Counted from the first letter of the stretch, positions 1-8,899 are shown. The stretch is DNA of 64,000 nt from Variovorax paradoxus (GCA_016806145.1 CP063166.1:2170001-2234000), one strand, 5' to 3'. The notes: generated from the letters alone by a model not told the origin. Translations and numbers: made by a program.

Positions 1-27
1 CCGGACCCTCGAGGCCCCCAAGATCCC

Positions 28-531
28 ATGAAGACCGCCGCACCACTTCTCCTGCTGACCGCCTCCCTGTTCGCCCTGTCGGCGCTCGCGCAGGAGCGCG
101 TCTGGCGTTGCGGGAACGAATACACCAACAACGCCACCGTCGCGCAGCAGCGCGGCTGCAAGGTGATGGAGGGCGGCAACGTCACCGTCGTGCAGGGCGC
201 CTCGCGCGCCGCGCTCGGCGGTGCCGCGGGCTCGACCTCCGCGGCCCGTTCGCCGGCCGGCAGCCCGCGCGTCGAGGGCGCCGACCAGCGCGCGCGCGAC
301 GGCGAGGCGCGCTCGGTGCTCGAGTCCGAACTGCGCAAGGCCGAATCGCGCCAGGCCGAGCTGCAGAAGGAATACAACAACGGCGAGCCCGAGAAGCAGG
401 GCAGCGAAGGCCGCAACTACCAGAAGTACCTCGACCGCGTGGCCGAGATGAAGGCCGAACTGGCCCGCAACGAAAGCGACATCGCCGGCATCCGCCGCGA
501 GATCAGCCGGCTGCCGGCTCCCAAGAACTAA
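28..531 (+). CDS. Secreted DUF4124-like small protein upstream of ntrB
   Basis: A 167-residue protein of unknown function. Residues 1-21 form a clear Sec signal peptide ending in LSALA, so the mature protein should be periplasmic. The N-terminal mature part (RVWRCGNEYTNN, then RGCKVMEGG) has the Cys/Trp pattern of DUF4124-type proteins. The middle is low-complexity (Ala/Gly/Ser/Arg), and residues 95-160 are charged and heptad-like, probably coiled coil. It ends 40 bp before ntrB on the same strand and may be co-transcribed with it. The family call is from memory of the motif; no role in nitrogen control is shown. Confidence 0.75.
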   Translation: MKTAAPLLLLTASLFALSALAQERVWRCGNEYTNNATVAQQRGCKVMEGGNVTVVQGASRAALGGAAGSTSAARSPAGSPRVEGADQRARDGEARSVLESELRKAESRQAELQKEYNNGEPEKQGSEGRNYQKYLDRVAEMKAELARNESDIAGIRREISRLPAPKN

Positions 532-571
532 CCCGTTCCTGCATCGGCAGGACGAACACCACAGGATTTCC

Positions 572-1651
572 ATGGCTTTCGGAAAGAAGGCGGCAAGCGC
601 CAGTCCGCGCTTTCAGGCCTTCGACCTGCTGTCGACCCTGATCGCGGTCGTCAACAGCAAGGGCTCGGTGCTGTTCGCCAATGCCGGTCTCGAAGACGCG
701 CTCGGCACCTCGCGCCGCACGCTCGAGGGCTCGCAGTTCGGCGCCTGCTTCCACGAACCCCAGGTGCTGCGCACCGCCATCGACGGCGCCAGCGCCAACG
801 ACTTCGCCACCCTGCGCTACGAGGCCTTCCTGCGCCGCGTCAACCACGAGCTGATGCCGGTGCAGGTCACGCTGGCCAAGGGCGAGAAGGCCGGCGAACT
901 CATCGTCGAGATGCTGCCGCTCGAGCACCAGGTGCGGCAGGACCGCGAGGAGCGGCTGCTCGACCAGGCGCAGGCCAACAAGGAGCTGATCCGCAACCTC
1001 GCCCACGAGATCAAGAACCCGCTCGGCGGCATCCGCGGCGCGGCGCAGCTGCTGCAGATGGAGGTCGAGTCGCGCGACCTCATCGAATACACCCAGGTCA
1101 TCATCCACGAGGCCGACCGGCTGCAGACGCTGGTCGACCGCCTGCTGGCGCCGCACCGCCGGCCGCACGTGGTGGGCGACGTGAACATCCACGAGGTCTG
1201 CGAGCGCGTGCGCTCGGTGATCCTGGCGGAATTCCCGCGCGACCTGCACATCGAGCGCGACTTCGACGTCTCGATCCCCGAGTTCCGCGGCGACCGCGAG
1301 CAGCTGATCCAGGCCACGCTCAACATCGTCCACAACGCCGCGCAGGCCCTGGCCGAGCGTCGCGCGGCGGGCGATGCATGCATCACTTTCAAGACCCGGG
1401 TCGCGCGCCAGGTGATCTTCAACAAGCAGTGGTATCGATTGGCACTGGAATTGCATGTCATCGACAATGGACCGGGCGTGCCGGACGCGATCAAGGACCG
1501 AATCTTCTATCCGCTGGTGTCGGGCAGAGAGGGTGGTACAGGGCTGGGTTTGACGCTCGCACAGACTTTTGTGCAACAGCATCACGGCGTGATCGAGTGC
1601 GACAGTGTCCCGGGCCGAACCGATTTCAAGATATTGATTCCGCTGCCCTAG
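572..1651 (+). CDS. ntrB: Nitrogen regulation sensor histidine kinase NtrB (GlnL)
   Basis: A 359-residue soluble two-component kinase that phosphorylates or dephosphorylates NtrC according to the PII/nitrogen state. An N-terminal PAS domain (about 15-125) is followed by the DHp domain with the phospho-acceptor motif NLAHEIKNPLGG (His145), then the HATPase_c domain with the N box (IVHNAAQALAE) and G boxes (DNGPGVPD, GGTGLGL). There are no membrane segments, as expected for NtrB. The length matches the family. The stop codon lies 24 bp before ntrC, so the two form an operon. Confidence 0.95.
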   Translation: MAFGKKAASASPRFQAFDLLSTLIAVVNSKGSVLFANAGLEDALGTSRRTLEGSQFGACFHEPQVLRTAIDGASANDFATLRYEAFLRRVNHELMPVQVTLAKGEKAGELIVEMLPLEHQVRQDREERLLDQAQANKELIRNLAHEIKNPLGGIRGAAQLLQMEVESRDLIEYTQVIIHEADRLQTLVDRLLAPHRRPHVVGDVNIHEVCERVRSVILAEFPRDLHIERDFDVSIPEFRGDREQLIQATLNIVHNAAQALAERRAAGDACITFKTRVARQVIFNKQWYRLALELHVIDNGPGVPDAIKDRIFYPLVSGREGGTGLGLTLAQTFVQQHHGVIECDSVPGRTDFKILIPLP

Positions 1652-1675
1652 CAGCCACCGGCAACAAGGAGATGC

Positions 1676-3226
1676 ATGAAGCCGATCTGGATAGTTGATG
1701 ACGACCAATCGATCCGCTTCGTGCTGGAGAAGGCCCTGCTTCGGGAGGACCTCCCGACCCGCAGTTTCACCAACACGCGCGAAGTGCTGGCGGCCCTCGA
1801 ACAGGCCGCCGAGGACGAGCAGCAGGGCCCGCAGGTCCTGGTGAGCGACATCCGCATGCCCGGCGGTTCCGGGCTCGAGCTGCTCGACAAGATCAAGGCC
1901 AAGCATCCGGGCCTGCCGGTCATCATCATGACGGCCTTCTCCGACTTGGACAGCGCCGTCTCGGCGTTCCAGGGCGGCGCCTTCGAATACCTGCCCAAGC
2001 CCTTCGACCTGCCGCGCGCGGTCGAGCTGATCCGCCGCGCCGTCGACGAGAGCCAGCGCGAGGAAGTGGCCGAGGAACGCATGGTCGCCGCGCCCGAGAT
2101 GCTCGGCCAGGCGCCCGCGATGCAGGACGTGTTCCGCGCCATCGGCCGGCTCTCGCAGAGCAACGTCACGGTGCTGATCACCGGCGAATCGGGTTCGGGC
2201 AAGGAGCTCGTGGCGCGCGCGCTGCACAAGCACTCGCCGCGCGCCAACGGCCCCTTCGTCGCCATCAACACCGCGGCCATCCCGAAGGACTTGCTCGAGA
2301 GCGAACTCTTCGGCCACGAGCGCGGCGCCTTCACGGGCGCGCAGACCATGCGGCGCGGCCGCTTCGAGCAGGCCGAGGGCGGCACGCTGTTCCTCGACGA
2401 AATCGGCGACATGCCCTTCGACCTGCAGACGCGCCTGTTGCGCGTGCTCAGCGACGGCCACTTCTACCGCGTGGGCGGCCACAACTCGGTCAAGGCCAAC
2501 GTGCGCGTCATCGCGGCCACCCACCAGGACCTCGAGCAGCGCGTGAAGCTCGGCGGCTTCCGCGAAGACCTGTTCCACCGCCTCAACGTCATCCGCCTGC
2601 GCCTGCCCGCGCTGCGCGAACGCGGCGAGGACGTGCCCGCGCTCACGCGCCACTTCCTGCAACAGAGCGCGCGGCAGCTCGGCGTCGAGCCCAAGCGCAT
2701 CTCCGATGCGGCGCTGGCCAAGCTCGCGGGCTTCAACTTCCCCGGCAACGTCCGCCAGCTCGAGAACATCTGCCACTGGCTGACCGTGATGGCGCCGGCG
2801 CAGCTGATCGAGGCCAAGGACCTGCCGCCCGAGGTGCTCGCGACCGGCGGCGCGCCAATGCTGTCGCCCGACAGCCATGCGGGCGAGCCCGTGGCCCATG
2901 CGACAGCCGCCGTGCCCGTGGCGCCGCATGCGTCCACGCCTTTCGCGGGAGCGGCGGTCGACAGCGTGGTGCCGGCACCCGCCGTCGCGGCGCACGCGCC
3001 GGCCGACGCTTCCGGCAACTGGGAGAGCGGCCTCGAGGCCGAGGCCCAGGCGCTGCTCGCGGCCGGCCGCACCGACGTGTGGGACGTGCTGTCGCGCCGC
3101 TTCGAATCGCGCCTGATCCTCACGGCGCTGTCGAGCACGCGCGGCCGCCGCATCGAGGCCGCGCAGAAGCTCGGCATCGGGCGCAACACCATCACGCGCA
3201 AGATCCAGGAACTCGGCATCGAGTGA
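1676..3226 (+). CDS. ntrC: Nitrogen regulator NtrC (sigma-54 enhancer-binding protein)
   Basis: A 516-residue response regulator that activates sigma-54 promoters under nitrogen limitation. The receiver domain (1-125) carries Asp58 in the motif VSDIRMPGG. The AAA+ domain has Walker A GESGSGKE (170-177), the sigma-54 contact loop GAFTGA (217-222) and Walker B TLFLDEIGD. A Fis-type helix-turn-helix ends the protein (ARKLGIG-like segment near 495-510). Between AAA+ and HTH there is an unusually long Ala/Pro/Val-rich linker of about 70 residues (roughly 395-465), which makes the protein longer than the enteric NtrC of about 470 residues. Operon partner of ntrB. Confidence 0.95.
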   Translation: MKPIWIVDDDQSIRFVLEKALLREDLPTRSFTNTREVLAALEQAAEDEQQGPQVLVSDIRMPGGSGLELLDKIKAKHPGLPVIIMTAFSDLDSAVSAFQGGAFEYLPKPFDLPRAVELIRRAVDESQREEVAEERMVAAPEMLGQAPAMQDVFRAIGRLSQSNVTVLITGESGSGKELVARALHKHSPRANGPFVAINTAAIPKDLLESELFGHERGAFTGAQTMRRGRFEQAEGGTLFLDEIGDMPFDLQTRLLRVLSDGHFYRVGGHNSVKANVRVIAATHQDLEQRVKLGGFREDLFHRLNVIRLRLPALRERGEDVPALTRHFLQQSARQLGVEPKRISDAALAKLAGFNFPGNVRQLENICHWLTVMAPAQLIEAKDLPPEVLATGGAPMLSPDSHAGEPVAHATAAVPVAPHASTPFAGAAVDSVVPAPAVAAHAPADASGNWESGLEAEAQALLAAGRTDVWDVLSRRFESRLILTALSSTRGRRIEAAQKLGIGRNTITRKIQELGIE

Positions 3227-3281
3227 TGCCGGTCGAGCCCGCGGCCTCGGCGCCGCGCGGCTCGTCTTCCCGCCGAAAGAC

Positions 3282-3806
3282 TCAGCGGCTTCGTTGTCCC
3301 TGCGTCAGCGAATCGAGCTGGAACTTTCCGCTCTTGTCCCAGAGCCAGGTGTCGATGTAGGTGTGGCCGCCCAGCTTGCCCGGGTTGGGCAGCGGCGAGG
3401 CCGCCTTGATCAGCTCCTCGATCATCGGCGGCACCTCGGGCGCATGGCTCGGGATGCGGCTGAAGGTGACGCCCGTGACCTTGCCGCTCGCGTCGATGTC
3501 CGTCTCGACCACCACCACCGCATACACCAGCGGCGGGATCTTGCCCTTGTAGATGCGCTGCGCGTACTTCGTGTAGATGTGGCGCGCGCCGATCTTGCGG
3601 TAGGCGCGCACCACCGGCGTCTGCGTCGTGATGAGGCGCACCGTGGGCACCTCGGACTTCGCGGGCGGGCCGTCGTCGGGCGCGGTGGCGGTGCCGCCGG
3701 GGCTCGCGGGCGTCTCGCCGCCGCTCGCGGTCTTCTTGTCGAACACCCCGCAGGCCGCGAGCGACAGCGCCAGCAAGGCGACGGTCGCGGTCCTGGCGAT
3801 CGCCAC
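3282..3806 (-). CDS. Lipoprotein with TonB C-terminal-like domain
   Basis: A predicted lipoprotein of 174 residues from a GTG start at 3806. I chose that start because AAGGAAG lies 6 bp upstream and the resulting N-terminus (MAIARTATVALLALSLAACG) is a compact signal peptide with lipobox LAAC. ATG starts at 3842 and 3860 would overlap the end of exonuclease III. After a Gly/Pro/Thr-rich spacer, residues of about 85-165 (YAVVVVETDIDASGKVT, then TYIDTWLWD) resemble the TonB C-terminal fold used in energy-transducer-like proteins. There is no N-terminal ExbB-binding anchor of classic TonB type, so it is not a standard TonB. It begins 16 bp after xthA on the same strand. Confidence 0.7.
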   Translation of the reverse strand: MAIARTATVALLALSLAACGVFDKKTASGGETPASPGGTATAPDDGPPAKSEVPTVRLITTQTPVVRAYRKIGARHIYTKYAQRIYKGKIPPLVYAVVVVETDIDASGKVTGVTFSRIPSHAPEVPPMIEELIKAASPLPNPGKLGGHTYIDTWLWDKSGKFQLDSLTQGQRSR

Positions 3807-3822
3807 GCCGGGCTTCCTTGCC

Positions 3823-4608
3823 TCAGCCACCGAGATCCACATCGAGCACCACCGGCGCATGGTCGCTGGGTTTTTCCCATTTGCGCGGCACGCGGTCGAT
3901 CACGCAGCCCCTGACCTGCGGCTTGAGCGCGTCGCTCACCAGCACGTGGTCGATGCGCAGTCCGCGGTTCTTCTGGTAGCCGAGCATGCGGTAGTCCCAC
4001 CACGAGTAGCTCTTCTCGGGCTGTTCGAACATCCGGAAGCTGTCGGTCAGGCCCAGGCCGAGCAACTGCTTGAAATGGTCGCGCTCCTCGGTCGTGTGGT
4101 GGATGGTTTCCTTCAGGCCCACCGGGTCGAAGCTGTCGCGGTCCTCGGGCGTGATGTTGAAGTCGCCCAGCAGCACCAGGTTCGGATTCGCGGCCAGTTC
4201 GGCGCGCAGCCATTCGCGCAGCGCGTCGAGCCACTTCATCTTGTAGGCGAACTTGTCGCAGCCCGGCGCCTGGCCGTTGACGAAGTAGCCGTTGACCACG
4301 CGCACCGGCCCGCGCGGCGTGTCGATGGTGGCGGCGATCACGCGCGACTGGTCGTCGGTGAAGCCGCCGATGTTCTTCACCACGTCGCGCAACGGCGCGA
4401 GGCTCAGGATCGCGACCCCGTTGTAGGTCTTCTGGCCGAACACCGCCGCGTCATAGCCGGCCGACTTGAGGATCTCGAGCGGGAACTTGTCGTCGCTCAT
4501 CTTGAGTTCCTGCAGGCACAGCACGTCGACCGGGTTGGCGATCAGCCAGTCGAGCACGTGCTGCAGGCGGGCGGTGAGGGAGTTAACGTTCCAGGTGGCG
4601 ATCTTCAT
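3823..4608 (-). CDS. xthA: Exodeoxyribonuclease III
   Basis: A 261-residue Mg-dependent AP endonuclease and 3'-to-5' exonuclease of the EEP superfamily, for base-excision repair in the cytoplasm. Signature segments are all present: the N-terminal MKIATWNVNSL, the metal-binding Glu in LCLQELK, the catalytic LLGDFNI, and the C-terminal SDHAPVVLDVD. Length and order match XthA/ExoA throughout. The intergenic space to the iron-uptake operon upstream (4609-4740) is divergent and holds a Fur-like box on the far side. Confidence 0.95.
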   Translation of the reverse strand: MKIATWNVNSLTARLQHVLDWLIANPVDVLCLQELKMSDDKFPLEILKSAGYDAAVFGQKTYNGVAILSLAPLRDVVKNIGGFTDDQSRVIAATIDTPRGPVRVVNGYFVNGQAPGCDKFAYKMKWLDALREWLRAELAANPNLVLLGDFNITPEDRDSFDPVGLKETIHHTTEERDHFKQLLGLGLTDSFRMFEQPEKSYSWWDYRMLGYQKNRGLRIDHVLVSDALKPQVRGCVIDRVPRKWEKPSDHAPVVLDVDLGG

Positions 4609-4722
4609 GGGGTGGGTGAGCTGTCGTTGATCGACAACTGCTGAAGTGTGGGGTGGGCCTCGCGGCCGGCGTGTCCGTGGTTATACCGAAACGCGCGGGC
4701 GCCACCGCCCGATCGACTAAGA

Positions 4723-4741
4723 TGAGAACCATTCGTATTCA
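4723..4741 (+). promoter_or_regulatory. Candidate Fur box ahead of the fecI-fecR-receptor unit
   Basis: TGAGAACCATTCGTATTCA resembles three hexamers of the Fur consensus (GATAAT-like units) and is partly self-complementary at its ends (TGAgaaC against TGAataC). A -10-like TAAGAT (4718-4723) overlaps it. The position directly before an iron-type ECF sigma gene fits iron repression. This is by eye, with no weight-matrix score. Confidence 0.5.
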
Positions 4742-4774
4742 TGAGGCCGCGATCCCCGCACGCCGTTCGGAAGA

Positions 4775-5311
4775 ATTAACGCCGATTCCGCCCTTCACCC
4801 GCACCCCCATGCACATGTCCAAGCCCTCTACCGCGGCCACCACGGCTGGCTGCTGGGCTGGCTGCGCGGCAGGCTGGGCAATTCCTTCGACGCCGCGGAC
4901 CTGGCGCAGGACACCTTCCTTCGCATCCTCACGGCGCCCGACCACACGCCCGAGAAGCAGGGCGACTGGCAGCTGCGCGAGCCGCGTGCCTACCTGACGG
5001 TCGTCGCCAAGCGCCTGCTCGCGAACCTGTATCGGCGGCGCTCGCTCGAGCAGGCCTACCTCGATGCGCTGGGCGCAATGCCCGAGCCGCTGGCGCCGTC
5101 GCCCGAGCAGCAGGCGATCATTCTCGAAACGCTGCAGGAGATCGATGCGATGCTCGACGGCCTCGCGCTACCGGTGCGGCAGGCCTTCCTGATGGCGCAG
5201 CTCGAAGGGCTGGGCTATGCCGAGATCGCGATGCGGCTGGGCGTGAGCGAGCGCACGGTGAAGCGCTACATGGCCGAGGCGATGGCGCACTGCATCGTGC
5301 TGGCGGTATGA
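4775..5311 (+). CDS. fecI: FecI-type ECF sigma factor, start codon unclear
   Basis: An iron-starvation type ECF sigma-70 factor. The reading frame carries region 2 (FDAADLAQDTFLRIL) and region 4 (LPVRQAFLMAQLEGLGYAEIAMRLGVSERTVKRY in order) and recognisable homology from about position 4814 (HVQALYRGHHGWLL). In this frame there is a stop at 4742-4744 and then no ATG, GTG or TTG before the conserved part. The only near-start codon is ATT at 4775, used here as a nominal start (178 residues) without a good Shine-Dalgarno. ATGs at 4809 and 4815 are in another frame. Either an unusual start is used, or a one-base indel lies near 4809-4817. Its 3' end overlaps fecR by four bases. Confidence 0.8.
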   Translation: MNADSALHPHPHAHVQALYRGHHGWLLGWLRGRLGNSFDAADLAQDTFLRILTAPDHTPEKQGDWQLREPRAYLTVVAKRLLANLYRRRSLEQAYLDALGAMPEPLAPSPEQQAIILETLQEIDAMLDGLALPVRQAFLMAQLEGLGYAEIAMRLGVSERTVKRYMAEAMAHCIVLAV

Positions 5312-6303
5312 GCGCGGCGAGTATGCCGCGCGTGGTGGTCGACAAGGCCGTGGCCACGCAGGCCGCCCAGGGCTTCCTGCTGCTGCAGTCGGGCGAGGCC
5401 ACGGCCGCCGACCGCACGCGCTGGATGCAGTGGCGCGCGGCCGATCCGGCCCATGAGGATGCCTGGCAGCGCGCCGAGCAGGTGAGCCGCAAGTTCGGCC
5501 TGCTGCCGGGCGCGCTGGCGATGCCCGCGCTGGGACGCACGGTGCGGGCCGACCGCCGCGCCGCGGTCAAGGCGCTCGCGCTGCTGCTGGCCGCGGTGCC
5601 CGCCGGCTGGGTCGCATGGCGCGCCTCGCCGGCGCGCGAATGGCTGGCCGACCACCGCACTGCCACGGGCGAGCGGCGCGAAGTGCGCCTGCCCGACGGC
5701 ACGGGCATGCAGCTCAACACCGCGACGGCCATCGACGTGGCCTACGACGCCACGCTGCGGCGGGTGCGCCTGCGCGCGGGCGAGATCCTCGTCGACACCG
5801 CACCCGACCGCGTGCCCGCCGGCGACACCGCCTACCGCCCCTTCGTGGTCGACACCGCGCAGGGACGGCTGCGTGCGCTGGGCACGCGCTTCGTGGTGCG
5901 GCAGCACGAGGACCGGCGCAGCCACGTGGGCGTGCTCGAGGGCGCGGTCGAGGTCCGGCCCGACGATGCCCACGGCCTCGCGGTGGTGCTGCGCGCCGGC
6001 GAGCAGGCCGGCTTCTCCGCCTCGGCGGTCGATGCGCCGCGCGCGCTCGATGCCGGGGCCGACGATTGGTCGCGCGGCGTGCTGCGCGTGAAGAACATGC
6101 GCCTGCACGACTTCCTCGCCGAGCTCGGCCGCTACCGGCCCGGGGTGCTGCATTGCGATCCCGCGGTGGCCGAGCTGCGCGTCTCCGGCGTCTTCCAGCT
6201 GCGCGACACCACGCCCGTGCTCGACAGCCTGCCGCAGGCCTTGCCGGTACAGGTGCTGTCGCGCACGCGCTATTGGGTGACGGTGGCTGCGGCCGGCGGC
6301 TGA
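5308..6303 (+). CDS. fecR: FecR family anti-sigma/sigma regulator
   Basis: A 331-residue inner-membrane regulator that relays a signal from the outer-membrane receptor to FecI. The N-terminal cytoplasmic DUF4880-type segment (about 12-55, with the LLLQSGEATAADRTRWMQW pattern) is followed by one membrane helix (about 90-110, ALALLLAAVPAGWVAWRA). The periplasmic FecR domain carries ERREVRLPDGTGMQLNTAT, and a C-terminal secretin/TonB short N-terminal-like part binds the receptor. ATGA overlap with fecI shows translational coupling. The receptor gene follows after 124 bp. Confidence 0.93.
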   Translation: MSAASMPRVVVDKAVATQAAQGFLLLQSGEATAADRTRWMQWRAADPAHEDAWQRAEQVSRKFGLLPGALAMPALGRTVRADRRAAVKALALLLAAVPAGWVAWRASPAREWLADHRTATGERREVRLPDGTGMQLNTATAIDVAYDATLRRVRLRAGEILVDTAPDRVPAGDTAYRPFVVDTAQGRLRALGTRFVVRQHEDRRSHVGVLEGAVEVRPDDAHGLAVVLRAGEQAGFSASAVDAPRALDAGADDWSRGVLRVKNMRLHDFLAELGRYRPGVLHCDPAVAELRVSGVFQLRDTTPVLDSLPQALPVQVLSRTRYWVTVAAAGG

Positions 6304-6368
6304 GGGCGCGCAAGCGCGCCGGGCCGGCCGGCGAAAAAAAATCCGCCGCGCCGTGTCCCTTTTCTTCT

Positions 6369-6418
6369 TCTCGCGTGTGAAGCCTTGAGGAACAGCCACT
6401 TCACACCTTCTTGCGAGA
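6369..6418 (+). promoter_or_regulatory. Long interrupted inverted repeat in the receptor leader
   Basis: TCTCGC-GTGTGAAG (6369-6382) pairs with CTTCACAC (6399-6406) and, after a 6-nt bulge, GCGAGA (6413-6418): 14 paired bases around a 16-nt loop. The distal arm touches the only purine-rich ribosome-binding candidate (GAGAG, 6415-6419) of the receptor gene starting at 6428. It could be a translational switch, an attenuator or an operator; the sequence alone cannot decide. Confidence 0.5.
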
Positions 6419-6427
6419 GATCTCCCC

Positions 6428-8899
6428 ATGGCCCGTCGCCCTCCGTTCTTCTTCGATTCCCGCATCGCGCGCGCGGTGCATGGCGCCTTGCTCGCCATGG
6501 CCTGCGCCGCCGGCGGCAGCGCGGCCCAGGCGCAAGGCGCCGACGCCGCGGCCCAGGCCGAGCAACCCAGGAGCTACAGCATCGCCGCCGGCCCGCTCGA
6601 CGACGCGCTCGCCAGCTTCGCCGCCGCCGCGGGCCTGAGCCTCACGATGCCGCCGGCCCTGGTGCGGGACAAGCGATCGCCAGGCCTGCAGGGCAGCCAT
6701 GGCGTGCGCGAAGCCTTCGCGCGCCTGCTCGCGGGCTCGGGGCTCGAGGCGGCCGGCGGCGCGGGCGGTGCCTACGTGCTGCGCCCCGCCGCGGCCGGCA
6801 CCGGGAGCGATGCCGCGGGCGCCACGCTCGCGCCGATCACCGTCACCGCGGCCCCGGTGCGCAGCGCCACCAGCGAGGGCACGCACTCCTATGCCGCGCC
6901 GCTGCTGACGATCGGCAAGGGTGAGCAGGCGGCGAAGGACATCCCGCAGTCGGTCAGCGTGCTCACGCGCCAGCGGCTCGACGACCAGGGCCTCGTCGAC
7001 CTGCGCGACGCGGCCAATGCCGTCACCGGCGTGGTCGGCGTGAAGGGCGTGGGGCCGGGCATGGTGCTGTCGTCGCGCGGCTTCCAGATCGATGCCTGGC
7101 AGTACGACGGCGTGCCGGTACCGCGCAACTGGTATTCGCTGGGCAACTGGGCCACCGAGGCGCTGGTGTTCCACGACCGCCTCGAGGTGCTGCGCGGTGC
7201 CGCGGGCCTGCTGCAGGGCACGGGCAGCCCGGGCGGCGCCGTCAACCTGGTGCGCAAGCGCGGCCAGTCCGAGAAGACGCTGGTGCTGACCGGCAAGGCC
7301 GGCAGCTGGAACCACTACGGCGCACAGCTCGACGCGGGCGGGCCGCTCAATGCCGAGGGCACGCTGCGCGGGCGCGTGGTGCTCGACGAGGATCGCAGCC
7401 ACTCGTTCACCGATTTCGTCTGGAGCCGCACGCGTTCGCTCTACGGCGCGATCGACTACGACCTCTCGCCCGACACCACCCTCGGCCTCGGCATCAGCCA
7501 GGTGAAGGGCAGCGGCCGCCCGATGCTGCGCGGCTTCCCGCGCTATCCCGACGGCAGCGACATCGGGCTGCCGCGCTCGGTGTACACGGGCGCCTGGTGG
7601 AATCGCCACGACAGCGAGCAGACCACCCTGTATGCCGACCTGGAGCATCGCTTCAACGCGAACTGGAAGCTCAAGGCCTCGGCGCTGCGCATGAACGAGC
7701 GCAATGCCTCGCAGCACCAGCGCATGCACGGCAACGTGCAGCCCGACGGCAGCGGATTGAGCTTCGCCGACTGGGACAACCTGTTCGATTCGAAGAAGGC
7801 CGGGCTCGACGTCTACGTGCGCGGCCGCTTCGAGGCGCTGTCGCTGGAGCACGACCTGACGGTCGGCGCGAACTACGCCAAGTACACCTCGAAGGACCGC
7901 TTCGGCCGCCGCTTCACGAGCGGCGGCAACATCTTCGCGCCCGACCACTACCGGCCGGCGCAGAACTACGAGACCATCCTCGCGGCGGGCGGCACCCAGA
8001 GCCACACCGCGTACGACATCAGCCAGTCGGGCCTGTACGGCAGCTGGCGCGTGAAGCTCGCGGAGCCGCTGACGGCCATCCTCGGCGCGCGCGCGAGCTG
8101 GTACGACTACCTCTACGCCGACCGCACCCGCGACACCCGCAGCACCGTGAGCACCAACGCCAGGATCACGCCCTATGTCGGCCTGGTGTTCGCGCTCGAC
8201 CGGCAGTGGTCGGCCTACGGCAGCGTCACCGAGGTGTTCGAACCGCAGTCCGAGCGCGCGCTGAACAACGAGCCGCTCAAGCCGATCACCGGCCGCAACT
8301 ACGAGCTGGGCCTGAAGGGCGAGCTGATGGACGGCCGGCTCAATGCCTCGCTGGCCGTGTTCCGCTACGACCACCGCAACCGCGCCGTGACCGATTACGA
8401 CAACGGCTACGCCTGCGACGACTGGTACTGCTACAAGTCCTCGGGCAAGGTGCGCAGCCAAGGCTTCGAGGCCGAGCTCAGCGGCGAGATCGCGCCACGG
8501 CTGCAGCTCACTGCCGGCTACACCTACAACACGACGAAATTCCTCGAGGACCCCGACAACCAGGGCCAGGTCTTCAGCCAGTGGACGCCGCGCCACATGC
8601 TGCGCGTGTGGAGCGACTACCGGCTGCCGGGCGCATGGAGCCGGCTCAGCGTGGGCGGTGGCTTCACGGTGCAGAGCAGCACGCTGGGCTACGACCGCTC
8701 GTTCAAGGTGCCGGGCTTCATGGTGTGGAGCGCGCGCGTGGCCTACCAGGCGACGCCCGAGCTGAGCCTGGCGCTCAACGTCTACAACGTGTTCGACAAG
8801 CGCTACTACATCCCGGCCTTCAACGAGACCAACGGCAACAACAACTACGGCGACCCGCGCAACCTGATGTTCACGGTGAAGTACACGCCCAGGCTCTGA
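6428..8899 (+). CDS. TonB-dependent siderophore receptor with STN domain
   Basis: An 823-residue outer-membrane receptor of the FpvA/FhuE/FecA type. In order: signal peptide (about 1-36), STN signalling domain (about 50-115) that talks to FecR, a TonB-box-like PITVTA, the plug with DIPQSVSVLTRQRL and LEVLRGAAGLLQGTGSPGGAVNL, then a long beta-barrel ending in VYNVFDKRYYIPAF and a C-terminal strand. The STN domain together with upstream fecI/fecR indicates that the receptor induces its own synthesis through surface signalling. A Cys pair (ACDDWYC) sits in an extracellular-type loop. The ligand cannot be named; a xenosiderophore is likely by family. Confidence 0.93.
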   Translation: MARRPPFFFDSRIARAVHGALLAMACAAGGSAAQAQGADAAAQAEQPRSYSIAAGPLDDALASFAAAAGLSLTMPPALVRDKRSPGLQGSHGVREAFARLLAGSGLEAAGGAGGAYVLRPAAAGTGSDAAGATLAPITVTAAPVRSATSEGTHSYAAPLLTIGKGEQAAKDIPQSVSVLTRQRLDDQGLVDLRDAANAVTGVVGVKGVGPGMVLSSRGFQIDAWQYDGVPVPRNWYSLGNWATEALVFHDRLEVLRGAAGLLQGTGSPGGAVNLVRKRGQSEKTLVLTGKAGSWNHYGAQLDAGGPLNAEGTLRGRVVLDEDRSHSFTDFVWSRTRSLYGAIDYDLSPDTTLGLGISQVKGSGRPMLRGFPRYPDGSDIGLPRSVYTGAWWNRHDSEQTTLYADLEHRFNANWKLKASALRMNERNASQHQRMHGNVQPDGSGLSFADWDNLFDSKKAGLDVYVRGRFEALSLEHDLTVGANYAKYTSKDRFGRRFTSGGNIFAPDHYRPAQNYETILAAGGTQSHTAYDISQSGLYGSWRVKLAEPLTAILGARASWYDYLYADRTRDTRSTVSTNARITPYVGLVFALDRQWSAYGSVTEVFEPQSERALNNEPLKPITGRNYELGLKGELMDGRLNASLAVFRYDHRNRAVTDYDNGYACDDWYCYKSSGKVRSQGFEAELSGEIAPRLQLTAGYTYNTTKFLEDPDNQGQVFSQWTPRHMLRVWSDYRLPGAWSRLSVGGGFTVQSSTLGYDRSFKVPGFMVWSARVAYQATPELSLALNVYNVFDKRYYIPAFNETNGNNNYGDPRNLMFTVKYTPRL

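Noticed and set aside
503..2995. Very long open frames on the strand opposite real genes (for example 830, 877, 1057 and 1743 codons)
   Set aside because: Codon-position mirror effects of high GC. They lack family motifs and overlap genes with clear domains; real proteins inside the longest ones were annotated from their own starts.
4653..4997. Plus-strand frame of 114 codons over the sigma-factor 5' end
   Set aside because: Its later part is an out-of-frame reading of the conserved sigma-factor sequence (region 2), so it is not a separate gene.
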